Shown: positions 36,846-46,174 of the stretch, in pieces
Layout: each line of letters begins with the position of its first letter
Numbering within the stretch: position 1 is the first letter of the stretch
Source of the DNA: an uncultured Opitutales bacterium
GTDB taxonomy: Bacteria > Verrucomicrobiota > Verrucomicrobiia > Opitutales > Seribacteraceae
Reading direction: 5' to 3'
Assembly: GCA_943789375.1 (NCBI GenBank)
Contig: CALSTX010000006.1
Span: forward strand, 1-64,000
DNA length: 64,000 nucleotides
Notes under the pieces: model-generated
Seen by the model: only the letters and a program-made list of their open reading frames with translations
What the model was told of the DNA's origin: nothing
The model's database searches: none
Translations under genes and position numbers: made by a program

Positions 36846-38900
36846 ATGGAACTTTACCTCATGCTCAATGGTACTCAGGTCGGTCCCTACAAGATCGAGG
36901 ATGTACAGGGCTGGATAAAAGCGGGTTATGTAAAGATGGTTGACCCTGCATGGTATGATGGGTGTGAGGATTGGATCACGGTTAAAGAAATCCCCCAAAT
37001 TAATGAGGTCACGGCTGGGCATACTGTTGGCGGACACCTGGTTCCCCCTTTTGAAGCTTACAACGGGGATGAACCCTATATATTTATTAGTTACGCCCAT
37101 AGGGACAGTGCTGAGGTTTTTAAGGAGATAAGTCAGCTCAATGATGCAGGCTATCATGTTTGGTATGATGAAGGTATTGAAGCCAGCAGTGAATGGCCCG
37201 AAGAAATTGCCAATGCGGTGATCGGATGTTCGGTGTTTCTTGTTTTTATCTCACCCCGGTCAACCGCCTCGGTTAATTGCCGAAATGAAATCAATCTGGC
37301 TCTTAATGAGGATAAACTTTTTCTGGCTGTTCATATGGAGGAATCTGCTTTACCTCCCGGTTTGCGATTACGAATGGGAGATTTGCAGGCCATTTTAAAA
37401 TATAAATTACCAGGGGATCGTTATCAGAAAAAAGTGAGAGATGCTTTGGACCAATTGCTAGGTAAGAAAAAGAAAAAAATTCGCTCCAGGCCTGCCACTG
37501 CTGCTGCCACAACATTTGCGAAGATTGAATCCAATGATGGGGTCCGAGTGACGGGTAGCAGAAAAGGCAGGGGGAAGAAAATAGTAAAGACGGTGGCCAC
37601 ATCATCTGTCGCACAGAGCCCAAGTGTTCAGCCTTCAAAAAAGAAATCTGGTTTATGGCTTGGGCTTGCCATTGGCCTGGTCGCCTTAATCGGTGGGTAC
37701 TCTTTTCTTAGCCCGGATGGGCAGGGCGAGGTTTCAGTCGCTGCGTTTGTCGAGGGTAAGCCTTGGACTGTGCCTTCGATTGAACTGGAAATGAACTGGT
37801 GTGAGCCCGGTGTGTTTCACATGGGAAGTCCGGAAAAAGAAAAGGGCAGAAATCAAGATGAAACCCGCCATGAAGTCACTCTGACCCAAGGCTTTTTTCT
37901 GGGGAAGTTTGAGGTTGCCCAAGAGGAGTGGAAAGCAGTTATGGGCACCTCACCGAGTAAGTACTTTGGACCCAAGCGGCCAGTGGAGAATATAACTTGG
38001 GATCAGGCAAAGCGGTTCTGCCAGGAACTGAGCCTCACTGAGAAAAGAGCAGGCCGTTTACCCGAAGGTTGGTGTTATGACTTACCCACAGAAGCTGAGT
38101 GGGAATATGCCTGCCGGGCCGAGACTGACAGCACTTTTTACTGGGGCAATGCCATCGGACCTAGTCATGCAAATTATCAAGATGCCGGGGTTGGGGAAAC
38201 AACCCCAGTAGGGCAATATCCATCGAACCCATGGGGGTTTTACGACATGTTGGGTAATGTCGCTGAGTTTTGCATCGATTATTATCAGCCGTTTTCATCC
38301 ACTGCGAAAAAAAATCCCATGATATTGGAGGAAAGTAAATACAGGGTCGACCGAGGCAATTCTTTCATAGATAAGAATGTGAATTCGAGAATTGCTCGAA
38401 GATTAAAAAAGAATCTTTCCTACCGAGGGAAAACGGGCTTTCGCCTTTGCCTAAAGGTGGTACCGTCCACATCGAAGGAAGAAAAAATAAAAAACATTGA
38501 GCCTCCCTCAATTGACCTGAATCGTGGATTAGCCGGATGGTGGAAGTTTGATGAAACCAAGGGTGTGGTCGCCAAAGATTCCAGTGGTAAGAAGCGTAAC
38601 GGCGAGCTTAAGAATTTTGATTCGGATACCATTCAATGGGTAAAGGGACCAGTAGGAAATGCCCTGCGGTTCGATGGCGAGGATGATTTTGTCGATGTTG
38701 GAGATTTTGAATGGGGAGGGGAATGCTCTTTTAGCGCGTGGGTAAAATACAATAAGTTTCAAAAATGGTCCAAGGTCTTTTGTTTTGGAAATAAAAAGAA
38801 AAATAAATTTTTGCTAGGGAATTTCGGTAGTTCAAGGTCTTTGGTATTTGAAAACGAACTAACCGGAACCAAGCAACGTCTGGAAATTCAAAAATTTTAG
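36846..38900 (+). CDS. GYF-TIR-TM-FGE-LamG protein, ended by an in-frame TAG
   Basis: Residues 1-52 form a GYF_2/DUF4339-like domain (YLMLNGTQVGPYKIEDVQ). Residues 77-200 are a TIR domain (PYIFISYAHRDSAEVF). Its putative catalytic Glu148 lies in SVNCRNEI, as in NAD-cleaving TIRs. A basic linker leads to one membrane helix (about 270-288, LWLGLAIGLVALIGGYSFL), and then an FGE/SUMF1 fold domain (about 305-545) with GSPEKEKGRNQDE, DLPTEAEWEYACRAE and GFYDMLGNVAEF. The RxGxS region has no Cys, so this FGE is probably not catalytic. A LamG domain starts at GLAGWWKFDETKG and is cut by TAG at 38898-38900; the same frame continues beyond. Topology predicts TIR inside, FGE outside. A signalling or defence role is inference. 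Confidence 0.8.
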   Translation: MELYLMLNGTQVGPYKIEDVQGWIKAGYVKMVDPAWYDGCEDWITVKEIPQINEVTAGHTVGGHLVPPFEAYNGDEPYIFISYAHRDSAEVFKEISQLNDAGYHVWYDEGIEASSEWPEEIANAVIGCSVFLVFISPRSTASVNCRNEINLALNEDKLFLAVHMEESALPPGLRLRMGDLQAILKYKLPGDRYQKKVRDALDQLLGKKKKKIRSRPATAAATTFAKIESNDGVRVTGSRKGRGKKIVKTVATSSVAQSPSVQPSKKKSGLWLGLAIGLVALIGGYSFLSPDGQGEVSVAAFVEGKPWTVPSIELEMNWCEPGVFHMGSPEKEKGRNQDETRHEVTLTQGFFLGKFEVAQEEWKAVMGTSPSKYFGPKRPVENITWDQAKRFCQELSLTEKRAGRLPEGWCYDLPTEAEWEYACRAETDSTFYWGNAIGPSHANYQDAGVGETTPVGQYPSNPWGFYDMLGNVAEFCIDYYQPFSSTAKKNPMILEESKYRVDRGNSFIDKNVNSRIARRLKKNLSYRGKTGFRLCLKVVPSTSKEEKIKNIEPPSIDLNRGLAGWWKFDETKGVVAKDSSGKKRNGELKNFDSDTIQWVKGPVGNALRFDGEDDFVDVGDFEWGGECSFSAWVKYNKFQKWSKVFCFGNKKKNKFLLGNFGSSRSLVFENELTGTKQRLEIQKF

Positions 38901-39827
38901 GAATCAGAAAGTTGGGCTCATGTCGTTTGCCGAGTCCACAAATCAGGCCAAACCGAAGTTTTTAAAAATGGAAAGCTGGTGGAAAGCCAAAAGAATCAAT
39001 TGGCCTCAAAAGTCCTGCGGGAAAGTCAATTTTTCGGAAAATCCAATTGGGATGATGAATATTTCAATGGAGAATTCGACGATATTCGGATTTACGACCG
39101 GGCGGTTACTGAAGCTGAGGTACAAGCCTTGCATGCAATGGGAGATGTTGAGTCAGTTTGGGAAATACCGGTTGAGGGCAAGCCTTGGACCATTTCCTCC
39201 ATCGGATTGAAAATGATTTGGTGTAAGCCGGGGACTTTCATGGCTGGTAGCCCTGAAAATGAATCAGGCAGGGATGCGAGTGAAGATCAAAAAAAGATTA
39301 GCTTTAAAAAGGGGTTCTTTTTGGCGAAGTATGAAGTGACTCAAAAACAGTTTCGTGACCTCATGGGCAGAAACCCACAAAGTGCTTATAAGAAAGATGA
39401 TAACCCGGTTTTGAATGTTACTTGGGATCATGTGTTGGATTTCTGTAACAAAGTAACGGAAACAGAAAGAAAAAAGGGAAGGCTGCCAAAGGATTGGTTT
39501 TACTATCCACCAAGTGAGACTCAATGGGAATATGCCTGCAGGGCAGGTACCACGACTGCTTATTCTTGGGGAAAAGAGATTGACCCAAAATTTGCCAACT
39601 ACAAAATAACCCGTCCGTTCGGCCCTAAAGTGGTTGGCTTATATCTTCCAAATAATTGGGGTTTTTATGATATGCTCGGAAATGTTCAAGAGTGGTGTAG
39701 TGACTCGAAATTGAGAGGGGGTTCCTGGAATAGTTCAAAATATGAGGTTCGATCCGCATCCCGTACGCATCATGCCAAGTTTGGGGGGACCACTGGCTTC
39801 CGGGTCAGTTTACAAAAAAGTAAGTAG
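38901..39827 (+). pseudogene. Downstream half of the TIR-FGE protein (LamG end and second FGE domain), in frame after TAG
   Basis: The same frame continues after the TAG with ESESWAHVVCRVHKSG and then KNGKLVESQKN, GEFDDIRIYDRAV: the rest of the LamG domain. A second FGE-like domain follows (LKMIWCKPGTFMAGSPENES, YYPPSETQWEYACRAG, GFYDMLGNVQEW, LRGGSWNSSKYEVRSASR). The position where active FGEs have Cys after RGGSW is not Cys here. If translated alone, the first usable start is GTG at 38979, giving 282 residues with half a LamG domain and no signal peptide. The full gene without the stop would be 993 residues. One base (TGG to TAG) could account for the break. Confidence 0.75.
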
Positions 39828-39930
39828 GTTTATCATCCGGGCAAGAAATAAACAAAAAAACATGCAGGCAGCTACTCGAAAGACTAAATTTTAAAGCTAT
39901 TTTCTGAGGTGAACCCTGGCGAAAAGTATT

Positions 39931-40830
39931 TTAGTTTTCGAAACCTCTGCCTTTGAAGGTAAGTTCAGCCACGCCTGATTTGTCAAGATCTCCGAGCCCG
40001 GCGGCTACCATCTTTTCATATTGGGCGAGAGTGGCCTTGGCCAGAGGAACCTCAATACCAGCCTCTTCTGCCACCTCGATCGCAATACCGGAATCCTTGG
40101 CCGCATGCTCGGCGGAAAAATAACATTCATGATCCCGCCCAAGCATATCCTCGGCGTCGGTTTCCAAAACCCTGGAGTTCGCCCCCGTTTGAGAGAAAAT
40201 TTCGCAGAGCATCTCTAGGTCAAGGCCGAGAGCGTCCCCGATACCCAAGCCTTCAGCGAGGGCAGCGGTGTTGATATTCATGACCATGTTCACCAGGGCC
40301 TTGACCTGAGCGGCCCGACCGGCTGCGCCAACAAAGCGAAGGTTGATACTGAGGTCGTCGAGCAAGTCCTTAGCTTGGTCAAAAATTTCTTTTTGGCCAC
40401 CGATCATAAGGTAGAGGGTACCTTCACGTGCTTGGGTGATACTGGACGCCATGCAACCTTCCAGAGTGGTAGATCCATTTTTAGTTGCGGCAGTTTCCAA
40501 CTTTACATGCATGGCAGGGGAGAGGGTGGCGCAATTGATAAAGAGAGTGCCATTGGCGTTCTGAAAGAGATTGTCTTCAGCACCAAAAAAGATGGATTCC
40601 ATGGCGGCGTCATTGGTGACTACGGTGAGTACGATATCGGACTGAGCGGTGACTTCGGCAAGGGAGGAAGCATGGGAGCAGCCAATTTCTTGGGCGAGGG
40701 TGGAGGCTGTGTCATGATTTACATCATGGACGCAGCAAATGTTGTATCCTTTGTCCTTAAGATTGCGGGCCATGTTGGCCCCCATACGGCCAACGCCGAC
40801 GAAGCTAATTTTCTTTTCTTGGGAGTTCAT
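39931..40830 (-). CDS. NAD(P)-dependent oxidoreductase, 3-hydroxyisobutyrate dehydrogenase family
   Basis: Beta-hydroxyacid dehydrogenases of this family oxidise a short 3-hydroxyacid or reduce a semialdehyde using NAD(P). I start at the ATG at 40830 (MNSQEKKISFVG), giving 299 residues, because the Rossmann motif GVGRMGANMA follows directly. The frame could run up to 41043, but that part has no family similarity and overlaps the next promoter. The catalytic lysine is in GRAAQVKALVNMVMN, and the C-terminal helical domain has KDSGIAIEVAEEAG. Substrate is unknown; glyoxylate/succinic semialdehyde reductases look alike. It converges with the TIR-FGE gene and diverges from the DUF5069 gene. Confidence 0.85.
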   Translation of the reverse strand: MNSQEKKISFVGVGRMGANMARNLKDKGYNICCVHDVNHDTASTLAQEIGCSHASSLAEVTAQSDIVLTVVTNDAAMESIFFGAEDNLFQNANGTLFINCATLSPAMHVKLETAATKNGSTTLEGCMASSITQAREGTLYLMIGGQKEIFDQAKDLLDDLSINLRFVGAAGRAAQVKALVNMVMNINTAALAEGLGIGDALGLDLEMLCEIFSQTGANSRVLETDAEDMLGRDHECYFSAEHAAKDSGIAIEVAEEAGIEVPLAKATLAQYEKMVAAGLGDLDKSGVAELTFKGRGFEN

Positions 40831-40996
40831 AGTGTAAGGTTTCTTTCTAACTTTTAGGTTTTGGGATAAAAAAGAGTCTTTACCTTTGATGGTTCGCATG
40901 CTGAACATGTCGATCCTATTTTTTAATATATCTTGATCTTTTTGATCACACCCTCCTTTTCTCACCCTATAACTTAACTTACAAAACAAATAAATT

Positions 40997-41434
40997 ATGT
41001 CTAAAATTGTTCCTTTAATTAGTTCCGGCACAGCCGGGCCCAATGGTGTTCTTCACCTCCCACGTCTCTGGCAAAAAGTTTCTTTGGAAGCAGCCGGTAA
41101 GATTGCCGATGGTTATCCAGGAATTGGAGCAGGATATGACTCCATGGTTATCGATGCCCTTGGATTGAGTGCTGATGCAGTCCGTTCTTTTATTACGGAT
41201 TCAAAGCCTACCTACGCACAATTTGAAGCTTGGATAGCGGAGCAACCTGGGGTGAAACTGGATGCCGCAACAATTAATGACTTAAATGGATCCATTACCG
41301 GTTACATTCACGATGATGCCACCCGCCAAAGCATTCTTTCTGCCAATGGATTAGCCGATGGTAATCCTAAGGATGCGATTAATCTGAATAACTTGGACGA
41401 CTGGTTGGCATTTCACTCTGCGGAAATTGCCTAA
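40997..41434 (+). CDS. DUF5069 family protein
   Basis: A 145-residue acidic soluble protein without signal peptide. It matches my memory of DUF5069: LPRLWQKVSLEAAGKIADGY, GAGYDSMVIDALG and a C-terminal INLNNLDDWLAFH. Function is not established. It is monocistronic: its own promoter region (40831-40996) is shared with the divergent dehydrogenase, and a strong terminator follows 24 bases after the stop. Confidence 0.75.
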   Translation: MSKIVPLISSGTAGPNGVLHLPRLWQKVSLEAAGKIADGYPGIGAGYDSMVIDALGLSADAVRSFITDSKPTYAQFEAWIAEQPGVKLDAATINDLNGSITGYIHDDATRQSILSANGLADGNPKDAINLNNLDDWLAFHSAEIA

Positions 41435-41457
41435 GCATCTCGACATTTTGCTTTATG

Positions 41458-41494
41458 TAAAGGAGCTGTTCCCTTTTGGGCAGCTCCTTTTTTT
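41458..41494 (+). terminator. Rho-independent terminator after the DUF5069 gene
   Basis: An inverted repeat AAAGGAGCTG ... CAGCTCCTTT with a loop of about 12 bases is followed directly by a T-run on the plus strand. The A-run on the 5' side means it could also work in the other direction. Confidence 0.85.
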
Positions 41495-41542
41495 ACCAAT
41501 GATACCTTGCCACGGGTAGTCTGATAAATTAAGCCATAGCCT

Positions 41543-42274
41543 ATGAACGAGAGCATTACCAACTCCCAAGGTGAAACCCTGGATTACACTTTTCACGATG
41601 CAAATTCGCGTACCCGGGATCTTTTGATTATCGGGCATGGGGTCACCGGAAACAAAGACCGTCCTTTTCTAGTTTCTTTGGCGGAAGCTGTGGAAAATGA
41701 AGGTTTGTCCGTTTTACGTTTTTCCTTTTCCGGGAATGGCAGTTCGGGGGGAGATTTTCGAGATTGTACCATTTCCAAAGAGGTGGAAGACCTCAAAGCA
41801 GTGATCACCGCAGCGGAGGCGAACGGATACAAGGTGACCTATGCAGGACATAGCATGGGAGGAGCCGTGGGTGTATTAACGGCATCCACGGATGACCGAA
41901 TTCGTAACCTGATCTCTCTGGCAGGTATGGTCAATACCCTTGCCTTTTATGATCGAGAATTTGGAGAGGTGACACCCGATGAGGGATGCATGTGGGAGGA
42001 GCCGGAATGCCCGCTTTCTTCGAAGTACAAGACGGATCTTTATGATATTGGGTCGGTCGCAAGTAAGGCCACCGAAGTAAAGGTGCCATGGTTAATTATC
42101 CATGGTGATACCGATGATGTGGTTCCGATTGAAGATTCAAGAGAGATTTTTGTCTCGGCAAACGAGCCAAAACAATTAGTTGAAGTCCCCGGAGCAAATC
42201 ATGTATTTTCTGAAGAGGGAGAGGGGCTGATGATTGAGGCGGTGATTTCCTGGTTGGGAGAAAAATTAGCTTAA
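41543..42274 (+). CDS. Alpha/beta hydrolase
   Basis: A 243-residue cytoplasmic alpha/beta hydrolase, probably an esterase or acylpeptide-type hydrolase. Visible elements are the oxyanion motif GHGVTGNKDRP, the nucleophile elbow GHSMGGAVG, the acid in HGDTDDVVP and the histidine in PGANHVFSE. The sequence LRFSFSGNGSSGG is typical of the dienelactone-hydrolase/COG1073 type. Substrate is unknown. It converges with the M48 peptidase gene with only 14 bases between the ends. Confidence 0.85.
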   Translation: MNESITNSQGETLDYTFHDANSRTRDLLIIGHGVTGNKDRPFLVSLAEAVENEGLSVLRFSFSGNGSSGGDFRDCTISKEVEDLKAVITAAEANGYKVTYAGHSMGGAVGVLTASTDDRIRNLISLAGMVNTLAFYDREFGEVTPDEGCMWEEPECPLSSKYKTDLYDIGSVASKATEVKVPWLIIHGDTDDVVPIEDSREIFVSANEPKQLVEVPGANHVFSEEGEGLMIEAVISWLGEKLA

Positions 42275-42288
42275 CCTCATTTCCCTAC

Positions 42289-44229
42289 TTAGCTTTGGGA
42301 TACAGACACTGGACCAAGTGGGCATGAAATGGCTGCAGCTAGTCCACGAATAATTTGTATTTCAGCGTTGGATAGGACACCATCAAATTCGATGACTTTG
42401 CTGCAAGCCTCAAGAAAGGCCCGTTTGCCAAGCGGGCTCATTTTAGAAAGCCTGGGCAGTGCAATATTCATTGAATCAATTCCACATTTTTCAGGTAAAG
42501 GCAGGGTGGCGGGCTTTGTTCGATCCAAGCTCCGAAAACCTTTTTCGAAAGCTTTAGCAGCCTGATCACGATTACATCCAACGTGGGCAATAGCACCAAG
42601 GAAAACTTCGCAATCACTGAGTCGGCTTTTTATTGATGCTCGTCCATGAAGAGGTTTTGTTATGTGTTGCGTCTTATGAGCGATCTGATTTTCAATCATT
42701 TTCTGAATGCTCCATTCAAAAAGATCGATTTGGTCGTCGGCAAGAATCAAGGCGTTGATCAGATCGTTAAAGGCTTTCATCTGTATTGAAGAAAACAGAG
42801 AAAAAGCAGGAGCACATTCTTCTACGAGAATATATTTAAGTTCATAACTCAAGCCTTGAACCTTGAGGAAACATTGACGGGTGAGATTGGCAATATCCTC
42901 ATCTGTTTGAAGACTTATGGTTTTAATCTGTTGTTCGTAAATCGATGTTTTTTTTGCATCGAGTAAGAGAGTGAAAAGAATACACCGACATTGAGATGGC
43001 TCTTTTGCCAGGACAAGAAGGCCAGCTGGGATTTGTTGAAGGAGAGATTTTGCTTGTCGAATTTGTTGACGCTGTGGACCTTTAAATGATTGAGTAAAGG
43101 AGTCTCGAGAAACTCCCTGGGTATCGGGTGATGATGGAGGAGCAGCACTCGCTTGTTTTTCTGCTGCTGGATCTACTCCAAGATTACCAGTAAATCCGCT
43201 GGTGAATTCCGATGGGCTGTCTACTTGTTCAGATATCTTATTTGTGTCGGGGTATGTACCACTCCAGTTTGGCTCAATACGACCGATTCGAACAGGAAGT
43301 GGAGGATGAGTGGCAAAGATACTGGATAGAGCGGAACTAAAGAAGAAATGACTGTAATCACCTGCCTGGCTTGCTTGAATCTTTGATCCAGCAGAAAACC
43401 CACCAATTCGCTTGAGAGCACCGGATATGCCTTCCGGGTTGCGGGTGAATTGTACCGCGGATGCATCGGCAAGAAACTCTCTTTGCCTGCTCACTGCGGC
43501 CCTGATGAGAGAACCAAAGAAACCACCGATCAAGCCAATGACTAGAAGCCCCACACCGATTAAGAGAAAAGCCCCATCTCCCTTGTCCTTATCACGTCTC
43601 CGGTCCCGGGGGGAGTCTCCACCTCTAATCATAATCGATCCTATACGGGCAAGGAATATAATCCCGAAAATGACACCACTTAAACGAATGTTCATCCTCA
43701 TGTCTCCATTGAGAATATGACTGAATTCATGGGCAATTACTCCTTGAAGTTGATCCCGATTAAGTTTTTCTGCACACCCGCGGGTAATACCAACCACAGC
43801 ATCTGAAGGCGAAAAACCTGCCGCGAAAGCATTTATGCCCCGCTCATTCAATAGGTAGACGGGCGGCACTGGAGTGCCCGATGCAATCGCCATTTCCTCG
43901 ACTACATTTAAAATTCGTTGTTCAAGGGGATCCGATGAGTTTGGCGGAATGACCTTTCCGCCCATAGATTCCGCGACAACTTTTCCGCCATCGGATAAAA
44001 AGAAAATACGAAAAAGACTGGCAAGCCCGACGACAAGCGTTGTTCCGGTAGCGACCACCAAGAAAAAATCCATTGTCCATGCCATTTCGGTGATCTCTTT
44101 ATATCCTCCTCCAACAAAAGAGAGAAGTGCGAAGATGCAGCCGGTGATGCAGGCAACAGCCAGCAAAAAGAGGAAAACGAGTTTCGAGCTTTTTGCCCGG
44201 GCTTTATCTTGCTCGGTAAAAAAGTCCAC
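42289..44229 (-). CDS. M48 family membrane metallopeptidase with a long C-terminal extension
   Basis: A zinc peptidase of the HtpX/M48 type. Two membrane helices at about 17-43 and 53-78 precede the catalytic motif HEFSH (167-171), and the third ligand is Glu251 in QREFLADASAV. Further hydrophobic helices lie at about 181-200 and 220-243. This core ends near residue 330; HtpX is usually near 290-300 residues. Here about 310 more residues follow, alpha-helical and soluble in character, with no motif I know (LILADDQIDLFEWSIQ, VIEFDGVLSNAEIQII; a weak resemblance to TerB-like tellurite helices). It lies 47 bases after lemA, and the LemA-M48 pair is common. Role: probably membrane protein quality control. 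Confidence 0.85.
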   Translation of the reverse strand: MDFFTEQDKARAKSSKLVFLFLLAVACITGCIFALLSFVGGGYKEITEMAWTMDFFLVVATGTTLVVGLASLFRIFFLSDGGKVVAESMGGKVIPPNSSDPLEQRILNVVEEMAIASGTPVPPVYLLNERGINAFAAGFSPSDAVVGITRGCAEKLNRDQLQGVIAHEFSHILNGDMRMNIRLSGVIFGIIFLARIGSIMIRGGDSPRDRRRDKDKGDGAFLLIGVGLLVIGLIGGFFGSLIRAAVSRQREFLADASAVQFTRNPEGISGALKRIGGFSAGSKIQASQAGDYSHFFFSSALSSIFATHPPLPVRIGRIEPNWSGTYPDTNKISEQVDSPSEFTSGFTGNLGVDPAAEKQASAAPPSSPDTQGVSRDSFTQSFKGPQRQQIRQAKSLLQQIPAGLLVLAKEPSQCRCILFTLLLDAKKTSIYEQQIKTISLQTDEDIANLTRQCFLKVQGLSYELKYILVEECAPAFSLFSSIQMKAFNDLINALILADDQIDLFEWSIQKMIENQIAHKTQHITKPLHGRASIKSRLSDCEVFLGAIAHVGCNRDQAAKAFEKGFRSLDRTKPATLPLPEKCGIDSMNIALPRLSKMSPLGKRAFLEACSKVIEFDGVLSNAEIQIIRGLAAAISCPLGPVSVSQS

Positions 44230-44276
44230 TGATTAAGTGAGGGAGATCACAGCAGAAGTGGGCACATGGTATTTTT

Positions 44277-44870
44277 TTAGAATTGAACCTTGGGGGCGTC
44301 CTTGATCTTGTCGTTCTCAAATTCAAGCAAGGCTGCATCTTGGCTATGGCCAAACATACTCGCAAAAATAACTGGGGGGAAGGTTTGCTTGTAGGTGTTG
44401 TAGACCGTGACAGCGTCGTTGAATGACTGCCTGGAAAAGGCCACTTTATTTTCGGTGGAACTTAGCTCTTCTTGTAAATTTGCCATATTTTGGTTGGCTT
44501 TTAAATCCGGGTAGCTTTCTGATAAAGCGAAGATTCGACCTAGGGCACCACCTAATAAACCTTCTGCACCCGCCAAGCTTGCGATCGCCCCCGCATCTCC
44601 TGGGTTTTGAGATGCATTCTTGAGGCTAGACTGGGCTTGATTCCGGGCTTCTATGACCGCTTCTAAGGTTTCTTTTTCATGAGCCATGTAGCCCTTGACG
44701 GTCTCAATTAAATTTGGAATGAGGTCATACCGTCTCTGTAATTGAACTTCAATTTGAGAAAAAGCATTTTCAAAGCGATTTTTAAAGGTGACGAGCTTGT
44801 TGTAAATACCGATTATGATGAGGACGGCAATCAAGACAATGACAGCAAGGACAATAACGGTAACTAACAT
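44277..44870 (-). CDS. lemA: LemA family protein
   Basis: A 197-residue membrane-anchored helical protein. A membrane helix (VTVIVLAVIVLIAVLIIIGI) is followed by the LemA signature YNKLVTFKNRFENAFSQIEV and RRYDLIPNLIETVKGY, then NLQEELSSTENKVAFSRQ. LemA function is not settled; partner genes are often M48 peptidases, as here. It is the first gene of a two-gene operon with the peptidase. Confidence 0.93.
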   Translation of the reverse strand: MLVTVIVLAVIVLIAVLIIIGIYNKLVTFKNRFENAFSQIEVQLQRRYDLIPNLIETVKGYMAHEKETLEAVIEARNQAQSSLKNASQNPGDAGAIASLAGAEGLLGGALGRIFALSESYPDLKANQNMANLQEELSSTENKVAFSRQSFNDAVTVYNTYKQTFPPVIFASMFGHSQDAALLEFENDKIKDAPKVQF

Positions 44871-45158
44871 TTTATATTGAGGATAATAGGTTTATGGAAA
44901 ACTCAACAAGGTTTCATCCTAGCACAACTTGGGTTGGATCAGTCAAGCGTTCCCTTCAATTGCGACCTTTTTTTACATATGAAGCTGGGAGTTATTCCCC
45001 TCGGTGGTGGTCTAAAAGCCTGAGGAATTATTTTTGAGTTTGGTTTTTTCTCATTCCCCAAAAGTATCAACATCTGAGATATTTAAAAGAATCTAATTTA
45101 TGTGAAACCGCATAGATTTCTAGAAACTTAAGGTAACCGATGCCAAAGAATTGGCTAA

Positions 45159-45947
45159 TTAGTCACCGTCTACCAATCGACCAAGTCCGCCTAGAACCGA
45201 CCCTTCACCTTGGCTTTTACCGCCTGTAGTCGGAGCATTCTGAAGCACCCTGTCGGCAAGCCTTGAAAAGGGGAGGCTTTGGAGCCAAACCGTGCCATGA
45301 CCGCGTAGGGTGGCGAGGAAGAGACCTTCACCTCCAAAGAACATCGACTTTAGATTTCCGGCTCTTTGTATATCGTACTCAATACTCTGCTCAAAGGCCA
45401 CTATACATCCTGTGTCGACCCGGAGAGTTTCACCTTTTAATTCTTTTTTTACCACAGTCCCACCTGCATGAATGAAGGCTTTTCCGTCACCTAGAAGTTT
45501 TTGAAGAATAAATCCTTCCCCTCCAAAAAAACCAGCCCCCAGCTTTTTTTGGAAAGCGATTGACACTTGGGTGCCATAGGCGGCGCAAAGAAATGAATCT
45601 TTTTGGCAAACTACTTGATTTTGGTGATTGGGCAGGTCAATGCATATAATTTTCCCAGGATAGGGAGCGGCAAAACTCACCCTGCGTTTTTCTGTTCCAT
45701 GGTTAGAAAAGTGAGTCATGAAAATAGACTCGCCGGTTAGTGCTCTCTTTCCTACATCTAGGAGTTTCCCAAAAAGTCCTTGGTTTGGCTGGGATCCATC
45801 TCCCATTTTTGCCTCAAAGGAAATATTGTCCTCCATGTAATTCATTGCTCCTGCCTCAGCAATTACCGTCTCCCCTGGATCAAGTTCTACTTCAACAATC
45901 TGCATGTCACCTCCAATAAGTTCGTAATCTATTTCATGGCTTTTCAT
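45159..45947 (-). CDS. TIGR00266 / AIM24 family protein
   Basis: A 262-residue soluble protein of the AIM24 family (double-stranded beta-helix-like). Motifs: [51 protein letters not shown] ([19 protein letters not shown]) and [20 protein letters not shown]. Function in bacteria is unknown; such genes often sit near membrane stress or transport genes. It lies 288 bases upstream of lemA on the same strand, too far to call the same operon. Confidence 0.88.
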   Translation of the reverse strand: MKSHEIDYELIGGDMQIVEVELDPGETVIAEAGAMNYMEDNISFEAKMGDGSQPNQGLFGKLLDVGKRALTGESIFMTHFSNHGTEKRRVSFAAPYPGKIICIDLPNHQNQVVCQKDSFLCAAYGTQVSIAFQKKLGAGFFGGEGFILQKLLGDGKAFIHAGGTVVKKELKGETLRVDTGCIVAFEQSIEYDIQRAGNLKSMFFGGEGLFLATLRGHGTVWLQSLPFSRLADRVLQNAPTTGGKSQGEGSVLGGLGRLVDGD

Positions 45948-46174
45948 AGGAAAATATCTATTATAGGAATATGCCCGGTGGCAAACGGGAATTTCTCTAT
46001 TTCATTTTTGTTCTGTGAAGTAGAAAAATTGCTTCAATAAAATCGTTACCGTTATCTAAATTTTTACATTATTTAAACTTTTTATGTGTCTCACCTTGAT
46101 TTATCTTTTGTAGCTTTGTCCTAGGTTTTTTGTGAAACCAAAGTTTTCCTAGGTATGAATATTATTCTTCAATT

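Noticed and set aside
38898..38900. TAG as pyrrolysine codon
   Set aside because: No pylT or pylS-like gene is seen, pyrrolysine is not expected in such a protein, and the position in a LamG strand fits Trp or Gln.
36846..39827. FGE-type target protein of a diversity-generating retroelement
   Set aside because: FGE folds are frequent DGR targets, but I see no reverse transcriptase, no template repeat and no variable repeat in the window.
36846..39827. Active sulfatase-maturing FGE
   Set aside because: The Cys that active FGEs carry after the RGGSW-type motif is missing in both FGE domains.
40831..41043. Longer start for the 3-hydroxyisobutyrate dehydrogenase-type gene
   Set aside because: The extra 71 residues have no family similarity, would place the start inside the divergent gene, and precede the normal Rossmann N-terminus.
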